A stretch of DNA of 64,000 nucleotides from positions 2,288,501-2,352,500 of the forward strand of contig NC_014720.1 in NCBI RefSeq assembly GCF_000166775.1, in the 5' to 3' direction. Below the pieces are notes generated by a model. That model was not told where the DNA came from. It searched no databases and saw only the letters and a list, made by a program, of their open reading frames with translations. Source of the stretch: Caldicellulosiruptor kronotskyensis 2002. GTDB taxonomy: Bacteria > Bacillota > Thermoanaerobacteria > Caldicellulosiruptorales > Caldicellulosiruptoraceae. Shown here piece by piece: positions 34,629-43,729 of this stretch (position 1 is the first letter of the stretch; the number at the start of each line of letters is the position of its first letter). A program made the translations under genes and the position numbers.

Positions 34629-34657
34629 ATTATATTCTTCATTTTGCAATTTGTCAA
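34629..34657 (-). promoter_or_regulatory. Consensus sigma-A promoter facing amtB
   Basis: TTGACA (34652-34657), a 17-base spacer and TATAAT (34629-34634) lie on the minus strand. The first genes downstream on this strand are amtB and glnK, beyond the inserted element. The remaining sequence to 34944 is AT-rich. It holds an extended -10 (TGTTATAAT, 34902-34909) that could serve the plus-strand toxin pair. Confidence 0.8.
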
Positions 34658-34944
34658 TACCAAAATTGCATTTTATTTTATATAAAGTTTTTAAGGTAAT
34701 TTATAATTGTTTTAGATATAGTATATAAAAAGTAATATATATTTGTATAATTTGTGTTTCGTTAAACAAATATTACAATACTCTATTTGTTAATTATTGC
34801 CTGATAATAAATTTGCAAGATATAATCTCACATAAACTTTTTAGATTCAAATTAAATCAAAGTTAAATTTGAGCTAATTAAATTATTTTTTATGGTTATA
34901 TGTTATAATGGTAAATAAAGAGGAAAATAAAAAAGGAGTCAGCT

Positions 34945-35658
34945 ATGATGGATATGGAAGTATTAGACTCAGTAGGATATGAAATATGTAGAAATATCGC
35001 TAAAAGCAATTTGTCAAAAAAATTCTATCTTGCAGGAGGTACTGCATTGGCATTGCAACTTCGCCATAGAAAGTCATATGATTTAGATTTTTTTCAAAAA
35101 GAAGTTAGCGAAAAAATAGAATTTGAATATATTTACAATGTCTTAACTCAGTTTTTCTCTAAAAGAGATGTAAATATCGTTGTAAAGCAAGTTGACCAAA
35201 TGACTTCTACTATATGTGGAGTAAAGGTAAGTTTCATTGCATATCCTTTCCCTTTGATTGAGCCATTAGTCCAAGGTGATAAAATAGACATTCGTTTAAA
35301 AGGAATCAATTTAGCATCTCCTAAGGAAATAGCTTTGATGAAAGCGTATACCATCGGTAGAAGACCAACATTCAGAGATTATATTGATTTGTATTTTCTA
35401 CTTAAAAAAGGTATTGTAACTTTAGAATATATCTTAGAAAAAGCACCTCAGAAATTTGTAATAGAAGGTGAATCAGTTTTTTCAAAGAAATTGTTCTTAG
35501 AACAACTTATGTATACAGAAGATATAATTGATAAAGAAACAGCATTAATCTCTGTAATAGGTGAAGCACCAAAAGTAGGTGAAATAGAAAGGTTTTTAAC
35601 TCAGCAAGCTAAAATATCAATTGAAAAGTATATAAAGAAAAGAGGTATGCTACCATGA
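34945..35658 (+). CDS. AbiEii/type IV toxin-family nucleotidyltransferase
   Basis: A 237-residue protein with the AbiEii nucleotidyltransferase core LAGGTALALQLRHRKSYDLDFF near residues 28-49, where GG-T and DLD are the nucleotide and metal-binding elements, and the later SPKEIALMKAYTIGRRPTFRDYIDLYFLL typical of the family. Members act as toxins or phage-abortive proteins by transferring nucleotides to tRNA or other targets. AAGGAG precedes the ATG. It overlaps the next gene by four bases, so they form a two-gene module. A decayed copy of this gene is found at 58615-58690. Confidence 0.85.
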   Translation: MMDMEVLDSVGYEICRNIAKSNLSKKFYLAGGTALALQLRHRKSYDLDFFQKEVSEKIEFEYIYNVLTQFFSKRDVNIVVKQVDQMTSTICGVKVSFIAYPFPLIEPLVQGDKIDIRLKGINLASPKEIALMKAYTIGRRPTFRDYIDLYFLLKKGIVTLEYILEKAPQKFVIEGESVFSKKLFLEQLMYTEDIIDKETALISVIGEAPKVGEIERFLTQQAKISIEKYIKKRGMLP

Positions 35659-35984
35659 AACTTCCAGAGGATTTTAAAATCTTATTCAAAAATTATAACT
35701 TTGAAATGTTAGATACAGAAAAACACAAAGAATTAATAATAAAGACAGTATTAGCATACGGCAATTGGGAACACATTGAAAAACTTTTTACTTTTTATAG
35801 CTTCAACGAAATAAAAGATGTATTCTTAAAAGACTTTTATGGAGTTACAGAACTTCCTATACCTACAATTTATCTTTGGGGAAGTATATTTCTTGATGAA
35901 AAAGAGTATTGGGAATACAGAAATATAAGAAGTAAGATGAATTTGGTAGAAAAATGGAAACAGACAAGAAAGATACAAAAATAA
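35655..35984 (+). CDS. DUF6922-like partner of the AbiEii-type protein
   Basis: A 109-residue soluble protein. Its pattern (F-x-NYNFEMLDTEKHKELIIKTVLAYGNWEHIEKLF then YSFNEIKDVF) resembles the DUF6922 family often paired with AbiEii-like nucleotidyltransferases. It is the likely antitoxin or accessory protein by context, since it overlaps the toxin stop by four bases (ATGA). No DNA-binding motif is certain. Its last residues recur as a fragment at 58709-58752. Confidence 0.7.
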   Translation: MKLPEDFKILFKNYNFEMLDTEKHKELIIKTVLAYGNWEHIEKLFTFYSFNEIKDVFLKDFYGVTELPIPTIYLWGSIFLDEKEYWEYRNIRSKMNLVEKWKQTRKIQK

Positions 35985-36017
35985 AGAGCCAGCCCAACTT
36001 TTTAGGACTGGCTCTTT
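35983..36017. terminator. Bidirectional terminator between the toxin pair and Re-citrate synthase
   Basis: The stem AAAGAGCCAG/CTGGCTCTTT has an A-run on one side and a T-run on the other and overlaps the toxin-partner stop codon. It serves both convergent genes. A near-identical copy is at 58751-58787. Confidence 0.88.
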
Positions 36018-36035
36018 TCAAATGCTTGAGAAAAA

Positions 36036-37433
36036 CTATTTTACCCTACTTTCATGCATCTTGAAAAGTTCTGGCATGACTTCTCGAACAACCATTTCAA
36101 GCTCATCGTCGCCAATAACAGTTGTTCTTCCATTTTCGTACTCCCTGTCAACCCACTCTTTGATTTTAGCAACTCTCGGGTCGCGCTTGTCAATCTTTTT
36201 GTCACCTTCAAGTCTGAAATATGTGTTAATCCATGCAGCGATACCTGCAAGCCCAGAGTGTGCATCAACTGCAATGACAATTGGACGGTTTAAAATCTTT
36301 TTTGTATCAAATATGTTGTAGATTTCCTCATCCTTCAAAATACCATCAGCATGAATTCCTGCTCTTGTTGCATTAAATGCTCTGCCAACAAACGGCGTTC
36401 TTGGTGGAATCTCGTAGTCAAGCTCTTTTTCAAAGTAATCTGCAATCTCAGTGATTACCTCAAGTCTCATATTCTTTGTTGTGCCTCTAAGCTGGGCATA
36501 TTCAATTACCATAGCCTCCAAAGGAGTATTACCAGTTCTCTCACCTATACCCAAGAGCGAACAATTAACTGCAGATGCACCGTAAAGCCATGCAGTACCA
36601 GAGTTAACAACAGCTTTGTAAAAATCGTTGTGACCATGCCACTCAAGCCACTCAGATGGCACCTCTGCGTAATGCCTTAGCCCGTAAATTATTCCCTGAA
36701 CACTTCTTGGCAGAGCAACTCCCGGGTAAGACACACCAAGCCCGAGGGTATCGCATGCTCTTATCTTGACCGGCATATTTGCTTGGCGCGCAAGTTTCAT
36801 AAGCTCATTTGCAAACGGAACAACAAAGCCGTAAAAGTCTGCTCTTGTTATGTCCTCAAAATGGCAGCGCGGAATAATTCCATGTTCAAGCGCTGCTTCA
36901 ACAATAGAAAGATACATCTCCATTGCCTGTTTTCTTGTCATGTTGAGCTTTTTGAATATATGATAGTCAGAGCAGGATACCAAAATTCCTGTCTCTTTGA
37001 TGCCCATCTCTTTCACAATTTGAAAATCCTCTTTTCTTGCTCTTATCCATGAGGTAACCTCTGGATACCTGTAGCCTCTTTCCATACATTTTATAACAGC
37101 TTCTCTATCTTTTTTTGAATATAGGAAAAACTCTGTCTGACGGATCACGCCAGAGTCATTGTCAAGTTCATGAAGATAATCAAAAAGCCTTACAATTTGT
37201 TCAACTGTATAAGGAGACCTTGCTTGCTGACCATCTCTGAATGTTGTATCTGTTATCCATATCTCATCAGGCACAAACATAGGAACATGCCTGTGGTTGA
37301 AGGCTATCTTGGGTATCTCTGTGTACGGGAAAATCTCTCTATAGAGGTTCGGCTCTGGAACATCCTGGAGTGTATATTTATACGCTGCCTGCTCAATCAG
37401 GTTTGTCTTGGGATTAAATTCTACTCTTGCCAC
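36036..37433 (-). CDS. Re-face-specific citrate synthase (annotated elsewhere as homocitrate/isopropylmalate synthase)
   Basis: An HMGL-like DRE-TIM enzyme of 465 residues. The metal-site motif is DTTFRDGQQA near residue 58, with EWHGHNDFYKA near residue 233, GIGERTGNTPLEAM, and a long C-terminal domain with FNATRAGIHADGI. The length and N-terminal IFPYTEIPKIAFNHR fit the group to which the Re-citrate synthase of Clostridium kluyveri belongs. It would condense oxaloacetate and acetyl-CoA to citrate for glutamate synthesis, working with the aconitase and isocitrate dehydrogenase at 16-19 kb. No Si-type gltA is in the window. GTG start after GGAGGG. An operator shared with acn lies in its leader. 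Confidence 0.82.
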   Translation of the reverse strand: MARVEFNPKTNLIEQAAYKYTLQDVPEPNLYREIFPYTEIPKIAFNHRHVPMFVPDEIWITDTTFRDGQQARSPYTVEQIVRLFDYLHELDNDSGVIRQTEFFLYSKKDREAVIKCMERGYRYPEVTSWIRARKEDFQIVKEMGIKETGILVSCSDYHIFKKLNMTRKQAMEMYLSIVEAALEHGIIPRCHFEDITRADFYGFVVPFANELMKLARQANMPVKIRACDTLGLGVSYPGVALPRSVQGIIYGLRHYAEVPSEWLEWHGHNDFYKAVVNSGTAWLYGASAVNCSLLGIGERTGNTPLEAMVIEYAQLRGTTKNMRLEVITEIADYFEKELDYEIPPRTPFVGRAFNATRAGIHADGILKDEEIYNIFDTKKILNRPIVIAVDAHSGLAGIAAWINTYFRLEGDKKIDKRDPRVAKIKEWVDREYENGRTTVIGDDELEMVVREVMPELFKMHESRVK

Positions 37434-37450
37434 TTAAACTTCCCTCCACA

Positions 37451-37468
37451 TTGTATATATGTATACAA
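37451..37468 (-). promoter_or_regulatory. GntR-type operator in the Re-citrate synthase leader
   Basis: TTGTATACATATATACAA on the minus strand has arms TTGTATA/TATACAA around four bases. It matches the acn site at 19173-19190 in 14 of 18 positions. It lies between the -10 box and the ribosome site, so binding would act as a roadblock. Confidence 0.65.
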
Positions 37469-37486
37469 TCAAGTGTTATGAGATAT

Positions 37487-37515
37487 ATTATATTCTACTT
37501 TTGCATTTTTGACAA
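37487..37515 (-). promoter_or_regulatory. Promoter of the Re-citrate synthase gene
   Basis: TTGTCA (37510-37515), a 17-base spacer and TATAAT (37487-37492) on the minus strand. Confidence 0.8.
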
Positions 37516-37610
37516 TAGGACATTGCAAATTGTTCTTTTGCACAAGAGTATATTTTAAGATACTGAACGAAATTTTGCAAGATGGAAATTTGAAATCTTC
37601 ATAAATGAGA

Positions 37611-38849
37611 CTATTTTCCTGAACTTTCTTCAGTAGCTTCCTCTTCATAAAGAATCATATCTATATCTTTTTCTGAAGAGAGAGTCTCAACACTTTTAAG
37701 CTTTCTTTCTATAGTTCTTGTCTTTCTTGTTGCAGTGTCAATTGTATCCTGCGCTTCAGAAAGCTTCTTTTTAACCTTTTCAAGAATCTCAGCAAACCTT
37801 GAAAACTCAGTCTTGACGGCAGACAAAAGCTCCCAGACCTCATTTGTTCTCTTTTCAATAGCAAAAGTTTTAAATCCAAGCGAAATGGTGTTGAGCATTG
37901 CAACAACTGTTGTAGGTCCTGCAATAATTACCTTGTATTCCCTTTGCACAGACTCAAATAGTCCAGGTATCTTCAGCACCTCTGCATAAAGCCCCTCAGA
38001 AGGCAAAAACATGATAGCAAAATCTGTTGTTTTAGGCGGGTCAATGTACTTTTCCTTTATAGTCTTTGCATTCTGTCTTATACTATTTTCAAGCTCCTTC
38101 GAAAATCTTGCAACTTCTTCTACATCTGCTTTTTCCTGTGCCTCAATAAGTCGCTGATAACTTTCTATGGGGAATTTAGAGTCTATTGGAAGGTATATAA
38201 ATTCATTATCCTTTGAATTTTTAGAAGGAATCTTTATAGCAAACTCAACTTGTTCTTGAGTGTGTGGTTTTATCCTGACATTTCTTTCGTACTGTGATTG
38301 ATCCAAAATCTGGTCTATGATATTGCCAAGCTGAATCTCACCAAGTGTACCTCTTACCTTTACATTGCTCAAAATTTTTTTAAGATCACCAACACTTCCT
38401 GCTAAAACCTGCATCTCACCAAGGCCTCTGTGGACAAGCTCAAGCCGCTCTGATACAAGCTTGAAAGACTGTGAAAGTTTTGTTTCTAATGTGCTTTGTA
38501 GCTGGCTGTCAACAGTCTCTCGTATTTTCTCAAGCTTGCTATCTATCTCTTTTCGGATACTGTCAAGTCTCTCCTGATTTGATGATGTAAAATTTATTAT
38601 CTGATTGGATAGGTCTGAAAATCTTGTCATCAGAATGCTGCCAAATGAGCTTATCATGTTTTGCATTTCATTTTTATTCTGAGAAAATTGCTGCGAGATA
38701 GAATTTTGAATTTGTTCAAGTTCTTTTTCAATCTCTAACAGTTTATTTTGTGTCTCCAAAGAAGAATTCATATTATTTTTAAATCTTATGAGCAGGAACA
38801 AGTTTGATATGCCAAGAACAATAGCAACAATCAGCAAAACTGCTTCCAA
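37611..38849 (-). CDS. rmuC: DNA recombination protein RmuC homologue
   Basis: A 412-residue protein with an N-terminal membrane anchor (about residues 2-22), a long coiled coil (about 25-150) and the RmuC domain (about 155-370) with VRGTLGEIQLGNII, DSKFPIESYQRL and FLPSEGLYAEVL, then a C-terminal helix. RmuC proteins limit DNA inversions and are predicted nucleases related to PD-(D/E)XK enzymes. The start is TTG after GAGGTGA. It stands alone between a terminator and the Re-citrate synthase promoter. Confidence 0.9.
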   Translation of the reverse strand: MEAVLLIVAIVLGISNLFLLIRFKNNMNSSLETQNKLLEIEKELEQIQNSISQQFSQNKNEMQNMISSFGSILMTRFSDLSNQIINFTSSNQERLDSIRKEIDSKLEKIRETVDSQLQSTLETKLSQSFKLVSERLELVHRGLGEMQVLAGSVGDLKKILSNVKVRGTLGEIQLGNIIDQILDQSQYERNVRIKPHTQEQVEFAIKIPSKNSKDNEFIYLPIDSKFPIESYQRLIEAQEKADVEEVARFSKELENSIRQNAKTIKEKYIDPPKTTDFAIMFLPSEGLYAEVLKIPGLFESVQREYKVIIAGPTTVVAMLNTISLGFKTFAIEKRTNEVWELLSAVKTEFSRFAEILEKVKKKLSEAQDTIDTATRKTRTIERKLKSVETLSSEKDIDMILYEEEATEESSGK

Positions 38850-38889
38850 TCTTTATCACCTCTGTTTTTAAAGAAGAATAATCTTAAAA

Positions 38890-38932
38890 TTTAAAAAACG
38901 GGCTGCTTTCACATTAACTTTTTTAGCAGCCC
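38890..38932 (-). terminator. Terminator after the yaaT gene
   Basis: The stem GGGCTGCT/AGCAGCCC (38900-38907 with 38925-38932) is followed on the minus strand by GTTTTTTAAATT. Confidence 0.85.
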
Positions 38933-38962
38933 TTTTTGCCTTTTTCAAGTTCAAATTCATTT

Positions 38963-39850
38963 TTATTCTTCCAAATCCAAAAGCTCTTTTAGCTCGTCGT
39001 CATCAAGTGTAATAACCGGCTGTTGAATCTTTTTGGTGTCTTTTAGAATCTCAAACTCACCAACAGAGTATTCTTTTACCTCTACATTTTGCATTTCATC
39101 TTCAAATCTGACCTTTATCTTTTCTTTTAAGACGCTTACCTCAACTACTTCACCTATACCATCGGCTGTTTTTACAATCGCACCTATCCCGGGAAGCTTT
39201 AACATTGCCTCTTCATAGAATTTTTGCTCGTATGTCAAGCAGCACATGAGCCTGCCGCAAAGGCCGGATATCTTTGCAGGGTTTAAAACAAGCCCCTGCT
39301 GCTTTGCCATCTTTATTGAAATTGGTACAAACTCACAAAGATGCACTGCACAGCAAACCTCACGACCACATGGTCCCAAACCACCACGGAACTTTGTGTC
39401 GTCTCTGACACCTATTTGTCTCAGCTCAATCCTTGTTCTGAAAACTGCTGCAAGGTCTTTTACAAGTTCTCTGAAATCAACCCTTCCTTCTGCTGTGAAA
39501 TAGAAAAGAAGCTTGTTGTTGTCAAATGTGTACTCGGCATGCAAAAGCTTCATAGGAAGACCATGCTTTTGTACTTTTTCCTTGCAAATCTCAAGTGCTC
39601 TTGCAGCCTTTTCCATGTTCTCTTGAGCCTTTTTGTAATCCTCTTCTGTTGCCTTTCTTACTACCTTTTTGAGAGGTTGGACTATCTCTTCGTCAGGCAC
39701 CTCTCTTTTTTCTATCATAACTTTTCCCATTTCAATTCCACGGACCGTCTCAACAATGACGTCATCTCCGGCTTTTAAATCTATGTTATTCGGGTCAAAC
39801 CAGTATATCTTCCCTGCTTTTTTGAATCTAACTCCAACAACTTCTGCCAT
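38963..39850 (-). CDS. yaaT: PSP1-domain protein YaaT
   Basis: A 295-residue PSP1/RicT-type protein. In Bacillus, YaaT (RicT) joins RicA and RicF in the Y-complex, carries 4Fe-4S clusters and affects sporulation phosphorelay and mRNA processing. The cysteine cluster region GGLGPCGREVCCAVHLCEF and SGLCGRLMCCLTYEQ (near residues 157-210) is intact. It starts seven bases before the holB end and continues the conserved order tmk-yaaQ-yaaR-holB-yaaT. Confidence 0.92.
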   Translation of the reverse strand: MAEVVGVRFKKAGKIYWFDPNNIDLKAGDDVIVETVRGIEMGKVMIEKREVPDEEIVQPLKKVVRKATEEDYKKAQENMEKAARALEICKEKVQKHGLPMKLLHAEYTFDNNKLLFYFTAEGRVDFRELVKDLAAVFRTRIELRQIGVRDDTKFRGGLGPCGREVCCAVHLCEFVPISIKMAKQQGLVLNPAKISGLCGRLMCCLTYEQKFYEEAMLKLPGIGAIVKTADGIGEVVEVSVLKEKIKVRFEDEMQNVEVKEYSVGEFEILKDTKKIQQPVITLDDDELKELLDLEE

Positions 39851-39856
39851 CTTTTT

Positions 39857-40819
39857 TTAGCCCCCTGATAGTTTTAAAAAAATCATGTCAAGCACATTGT
39901 CTGAGATTACATTTGCATCAGGATACTTTTCTAACATTATAAAATCCTGCAATAGCCTGTATATATGAGAGATTGTATGCTTGTTTGCAAACTCAACTAT
40001 CTTTTCTAACTTGTCTGTGTTTATAATAAGCTCAACAAGGTTTGTCTTTTTGAACATAAGCGCATCTCGTAAAAAGTATATAACTGTTTCAAATAAAAAT
40101 GCAAAGTCGTCTTTAAACTTTTCAAAATCACTTTCAAATTCTTTTATCAAACTAAAACTTGCCCCATCGTATGAAAGAAGTTTATCAAAAATATAGTCTC
40201 TTTTATTTTGAACCTCTTTATCATAAAAATCAAGAGCAATTTTAGGATTCCCTCTGCAAAGTTTTAAAACATAGTCTTTGGGTTCAAGCTCATGTTTTTT
40301 TAAAATCTCAGAGATTTCGCTTGAGCTGTACCTTTTGAATGAAAGCACTAATGACCTTGAAATAACTGTCGGCAAAAGTCTTTCTAAATTGTTGCATGTG
40401 AGAATAAAAAGGGCATACTCTGGAGGCTCTTCTAAGGTCTTTAAAAGTGCATTTTGAGCACTTGTTGACATCTCCTCAGCTTCTTGTATTACATATATCT
40501 TTTTTGTTGCAAAAATAGGTCCTCGTGAAATGTCTTTTATAATCTCTCTAATAGCATCAACAGATATCTCTTTTCTGTCTTCATCTCTCTTTATTAATTT
40601 AAAATCCGGGTGTGTGAATGCGTCAAAGAGCCTGCAACTTTTACAAACCCCACACGCAAGCTTTTCTTCACACAAAACTTGCTTTGAAAAGGTCATTGCC
40701 AAAAGCTTTTTGCCAAGTCCTTTTTCACCTTCAAAAATGTATGCGTGAAAAGGTTTATTGAGTGCCTTTTTGAGTGTATTAATAATCTCTCTTTGCCCTA
40801 TAAAAGTATCTAAATTCAT
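39857..40819 (-). CDS. holB: DNA polymerase III delta-prime subunit
   Basis: A clamp-loader AAA+ subunit of about 320 residues. It shows FEGEKGLGKKLLAM (a degenerate P-loop typical of delta-prime), the zinc module CGVCKSCRLF with an upstream Cys, and the sensor region NALLKTLEEPPEYALFILTCNNLERLLPTVISRSL with the SRC-like motif as SRS. The ATG at 40819 follows CAGGGTGAG. The GTG at 40831 is less likely. Confidence 0.92.
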   Translation of the reverse strand: MNLDTFIGQREIINTLKKALNKPFHAYIFEGEKGLGKKLLAMTFSKQVLCEEKLACGVCKSCRLFDAFTHPDFKLIKRDEDRKEISVDAIREIIKDISRGPIFATKKIYVIQEAEEMSTSAQNALLKTLEEPPEYALFILTCNNLERLLPTVISRSLVLSFKRYSSSEISEILKKHELEPKDYVLKLCRGNPKIALDFYDKEVQNKRDYIFDKLLSYDGASFSLIKEFESDFEKFKDDFAFLFETVIYFLRDALMFKKTNLVELIINTDKLEKIVEFANKHTISHIYRLLQDFIMLEKYPDANVISDNVLDMIFLKLSGG

Positions 40820-40846
40820 ACTTTTTCTCACCCTGTATAGATTTTC

Positions 40847-41293
40847 TTAGATAAATAGGTCAACAAGTAGCCCTTTTATTTCCCCTACATATGACAAAAC
40901 TTTGAGATTGTCCGCTTCTTTTTTCAAAATCTCCTGAGTTAACATATCCATTTTTTCATCAATTTTTTTAACAATACCAAACACCTTGTGTCTGCCTTTT
41001 CTGCCAAAAAGACTTTCACTAAAATATTCGTGAGAAGAGAATACTGTATATCCCAAAAGTTCTCTTATCGCCTTTTTATACTCTTTTAGCGTCGAAAGGT
41101 CCAATCTTTCTGCAAGGCTCTTGCCAAGAGAGTCTATTTTGTTAATAAGCTCTTTTATTCTATTGATAATTTCATCTTTCTCAAGCTGCTTTACATAGTT
41201 TGAAAAAGAGTCTTTTGCCCTTTCAACTCTTCGCTGGTCTTGAAAAAACGCTACATTATTTATATTGTTTCTTTTAACATCTTCTACTCTCAT
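40847..41293 (-). CDS. yaaR: YaaR-family protein (DUF327)
   Basis: A 148-residue mostly helical protein of the YaaR family found between the c-di-AMP receptor gene and holB in Firmicutes. Family features include LSTLKEYKKAIRELLGYTV and the C-terminal helical KVFGIVKKIDEKMDMLT. Function unknown. The conserved neighbourhood supports the assignment. Confidence 0.82.
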   Translation of the reverse strand: MRVEDVKRNNINNVAFFQDQRRVERAKDSFSNYVKQLEKDEIINRIKELINKIDSLGKSLAERLDLSTLKEYKKAIRELLGYTVFSSHEYFSESLFGRKGRHKVFGIVKKIDEKMDMLTQEILKKEADNLKVLSYVGEIKGLLVDLFI

Positions 41294-41319
41294 CTTACTT
41301 TCCCACTTCTTAAATTTTT

Positions 41320-41649
41320 TTAAACCTTCTCAAATCTTTCAACATTGAGGACAAATATTGTTGCACCACCAATTGTTATTTCAATAGGATATGGCATGTA
41401 TACACCTGTTGACGGATTGTTTGTAACAGGTGATGAAACAATTTGTTTACGTGTCTTACACTTTTGAGATATAATGTCAATCACCTCAGAAACCCTGTCA
41501 TCATCAATGCCTATGAGCAAAGTGGTGTTGCCAGAACGCAAAAATCCACCTGAGGTTGAAAGCTTTGTTGCCATTATACCTTCTTTTTGAAGAGCGTCCA
41601 AAAGCCTGCCAATGTCTTCATTTTGCACAACTGCTACAATAAGCTTCAT
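41320..41649 (-). CDS. darA: Cyclic di-AMP receptor, PII-like (DarA/PstA/YaaQ)
   Basis: A PII-fold 109-residue protein with MKLIVAVVQNEDIGRLLDAL, then EGIMATKLSTSGGFLRSGNTTLLIGID, the nucleotide-binding glycine-rich segment, and ITIGGATIFVLNVERFEKV at the end. This matches the YaaQ/DarA family that binds cyclic di-AMP. The position after tmk is the conserved Firmicute arrangement. Confidence 0.9.
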   Translation of the reverse strand: MKLIVAVVQNEDIGRLLDALQKEGIMATKLSTSGGFLRSGNTTLLIGIDDDRVSEVIDIISQKCKTRKQIVSSPVTNNPSTGVYMPYPIEITIGGATIFVLNVERFEKV

Positions 41650-41721
41650 CTTCTCTCCTCTCTCCTCTCTATTGCAGTAAAAAGGTTCTTATTTAAAAAC
41701 TCTTCTTCCTTTTCTACTTCT

Positions 41722-42342
41722 CTACTTCCCATTTACCAATAGCTTCTCTATCTCCAATAACACCTTTTCAAAAACCTCTTTTTCTGAACCTTGCGCCTCA
41801 ATGTTCACACATCTTTCAAACCATTTTGATACCTCTTTAAAGCCGCTGTACACAAGCCTGTGAAACTCCAAATCTTCTAAGTCAAGCTTGTCGTTTTTTC
41901 CAGCCATTTTAATTCTCTGCAGAGCTATTTCAGGCTCTAAGGTAAGAACAATGTAAAGATCGGGTTTTATTCTATCTTCAAAGATTGAATTTAATCTCAG
42001 AATATTTTCAACACCAACCCCTCTTACAATGCCCTGGTAAACTACACTACTTAGGATGTATCTGTCGCAAAGCACAATGTACCCTTCATCCAGTGCAGGA
42101 ATGAGTACATTTTTAACATGTTCGTTCCTGTCTGCAGCTAAAAGCAGAGCTTCAGTCAGCCCATCCATCTTATATTGAGGGTCTAAAAGAAGCTTTCTGA
42201 TTCTGTATCCTACTTCTGTCCCACCTGGCTCTCTTGTTGTGAGAACTTTGTATCCCTTTTCTTTAAGATATTTTTCAACTTTTACAAGCTGGGTAGTTTT
42301 ACCTGAACCATCGTTTCCTTCAAATACTATGAGTTTACCCAT
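41722..42342 (-). CDS. tmk: Thymidylate kinase
   Basis: Phosphorylates dTMP to dTDP. It has the P-loop FEGNDGSGKTTQ near residue 6, the DR(Y) motif LCDRYILSSVVYQG near residue 95, and TREPGGTEVG, the substrate-binding loop. The ATG at 42342 gives MGKLIVFEGN, the standard start, and 206 residues. The longer frame from 42381 adds residues with no family counterpart. The start overlaps the stop of the decarboxylase gene by eight bases. Confidence 0.93.
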   Translation of the reverse strand: MGKLIVFEGNDGSGKTTQLVKVEKYLKEKGYKVLTTREPGGTEVGYRIRKLLLDPQYKMDGLTEALLLAADRNEHVKNVLIPALDEGYIVLCDRYILSSVVYQGIVRGVGVENILRLNSIFEDRIKPDLYIVLTLEPEIALQRIKMAGKNDKLDLEDLEFHRLVYSGFKEVSKWFERCVNIEAQGSEKEVFEKVLLEIEKLLVNGK

Positions 42343-43729
42343 CCTCAACCACATCAACCTCATTTTTTTTAATAAATTCAATACCCAAAAGCTCTTGTAA
42401 ATATTCTATAGTATCCTTTTCTATAACCTCACCCTCAACAACAACCGGAAATCCCGGGGGATAAGGAATGATTGCCTGCGCACATACAAAGCCTTCTGCC
42501 TCACAAATCTTTACCCTTCTTTTTTTCATGCTGTCAACTTCATACACTTTTAAAACCTTTTTTGGTCTTGGCGGCGATAAAAACTTTTTTTTCAGCATTT
42601 CTTTTCCTTTTTCTTTTATTATATCATAAAAAAAGCTTTCCAAGATTTCAAAATTAGAAAGAGCATCCACCAGAGAAAAATAAAACAGAATCCTATTTTG
42701 GTCAAAAAGCTCTGGAACAATAGAATACCTCTCCAAAAGACTTTTTATAAAACTTTGATTTTTCCCTACTTTGCTAAAGTTTAAAAGAAGTTTTAAAATA
42801 TCTACATCTTTGTAGACATAGTTTGTATATTCTAAGACCGGCTTGCATAGCTTATCAAGTTTTCTTTTAAGCTCTTCAAAAAACTGTCTGCCAAACATTT
42901 TTGAAAACTCTATCCCATACTCACTCCAAGCAAGCAGCACATACGATGGGCTTGTTGTGTGAAAATAACCCAATGTTGCAGAAAGTTTCTTATTGCCATT
43001 ATCTGCTAAGTTTGACAAAAGCACTGCAGACTGGTTTGGACATGGCAATGTTTTGTGAAGACTTAAAATGCATATATCAGCTCCGCTATCCAAGGCTGTT
43101 TTTTCCCCTACAAATTTATAATAACCACCGTGAGCTTGGTCAACTATGAGCTTTTTTTGATATTTCTTTGCAATCTTTGAGAGCACTTCTACATTCTGCT
43201 CAATGCCATAATATGATGGTGAAGTTATTACAACAATCTGAGCTTTTGAAGTTTGAAGAACACTTTCAAAGTGCTTTTTGTCGATATGTGTAAATATTCC
43301 TAATGAATCATCGTACTGTGGATATATATATTCAATATCAAGCTTTAAAATCTTTGCAATATTATATATGCTTTTGTGAGCATCTCTGTTTATAAGTATA
43401 CTGTCGTACGGATTTGAAAATGCAGCAATTGAGGATTGCAGAAGGTGTGTTGAACCCTGAAGAGACAAAAAACTATAATTTGAACCAAAAAACTCATTTA
43501 TTCCATCTAAAAATTCCTTTATATAACCTTTTGGGTCCAATAAGTTGTCTGTATAGAAGGTTTCTGTGACATCAAAGCTGGGAAATATATTTTTAATTGC
43601 ATCTGGAAAAATCTCTTCTTTACCTTTGTGACCTGGCATGTGAAGACGCAAAAAATTGTAACTTTTAAGAGCATTGAAAATTTTAAGATTATCTAAAATC
43701 CTTTGCATACTTTCTTGGTCCAATTTCAT
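42335..43729 (-). CDS. Orn/Lys/Arg decarboxylase-family PLP enzyme
   Basis: A fold-type I PLP enzyme of the basic amino-acid decarboxylase family (YaaO/SpeA-like) with 464 residues. The N-terminal LHMPGHKGK and the PLP-lysine motif ILSLHKTLPCPNQSA near residue 223 are characteristic. A C-terminal Orn/Lys/Arg decarboxylase domain is present but short. It would make a polyamine precursor such as agmatine or cadaverine; the substrate is undetermined. It overlaps the fumarase beta gene (41 bases) and tmk, which implies tight co-expression. Confidence 0.82.
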   Translation of the reverse strand: MKLDQESMQRILDNLKIFNALKSYNFLRLHMPGHKGKEEIFPDAIKNIFPSFDVTETFYTDNLLDPKGYIKEFLDGINEFFGSNYSFLSLQGSTHLLQSSIAAFSNPYDSILINRDAHKSIYNIAKILKLDIEYIYPQYDDSLGIFTHIDKKHFESVLQTSKAQIVVITSPSYYGIEQNVEVLSKIAKKYQKKLIVDQAHGGYYKFVGEKTALDSGADICILSLHKTLPCPNQSAVLLSNLADNGNKKLSATLGYFHTTSPSYVLLAWSEYGIEFSKMFGRQFFEELKRKLDKLCKPVLEYTNYVYKDVDILKLLLNFSKVGKNQSFIKSLLERYSIVPELFDQNRILFYFSLVDALSNFEILESFFYDIIKEKGKEMLKKKFLSPPRPKKVLKVYEVDSMKKRRVKICEAEGFVCAQAIIPYPPGFPVVVEGEVIEKDTIEYLQELLGIEFIKKNEVDVVEDG

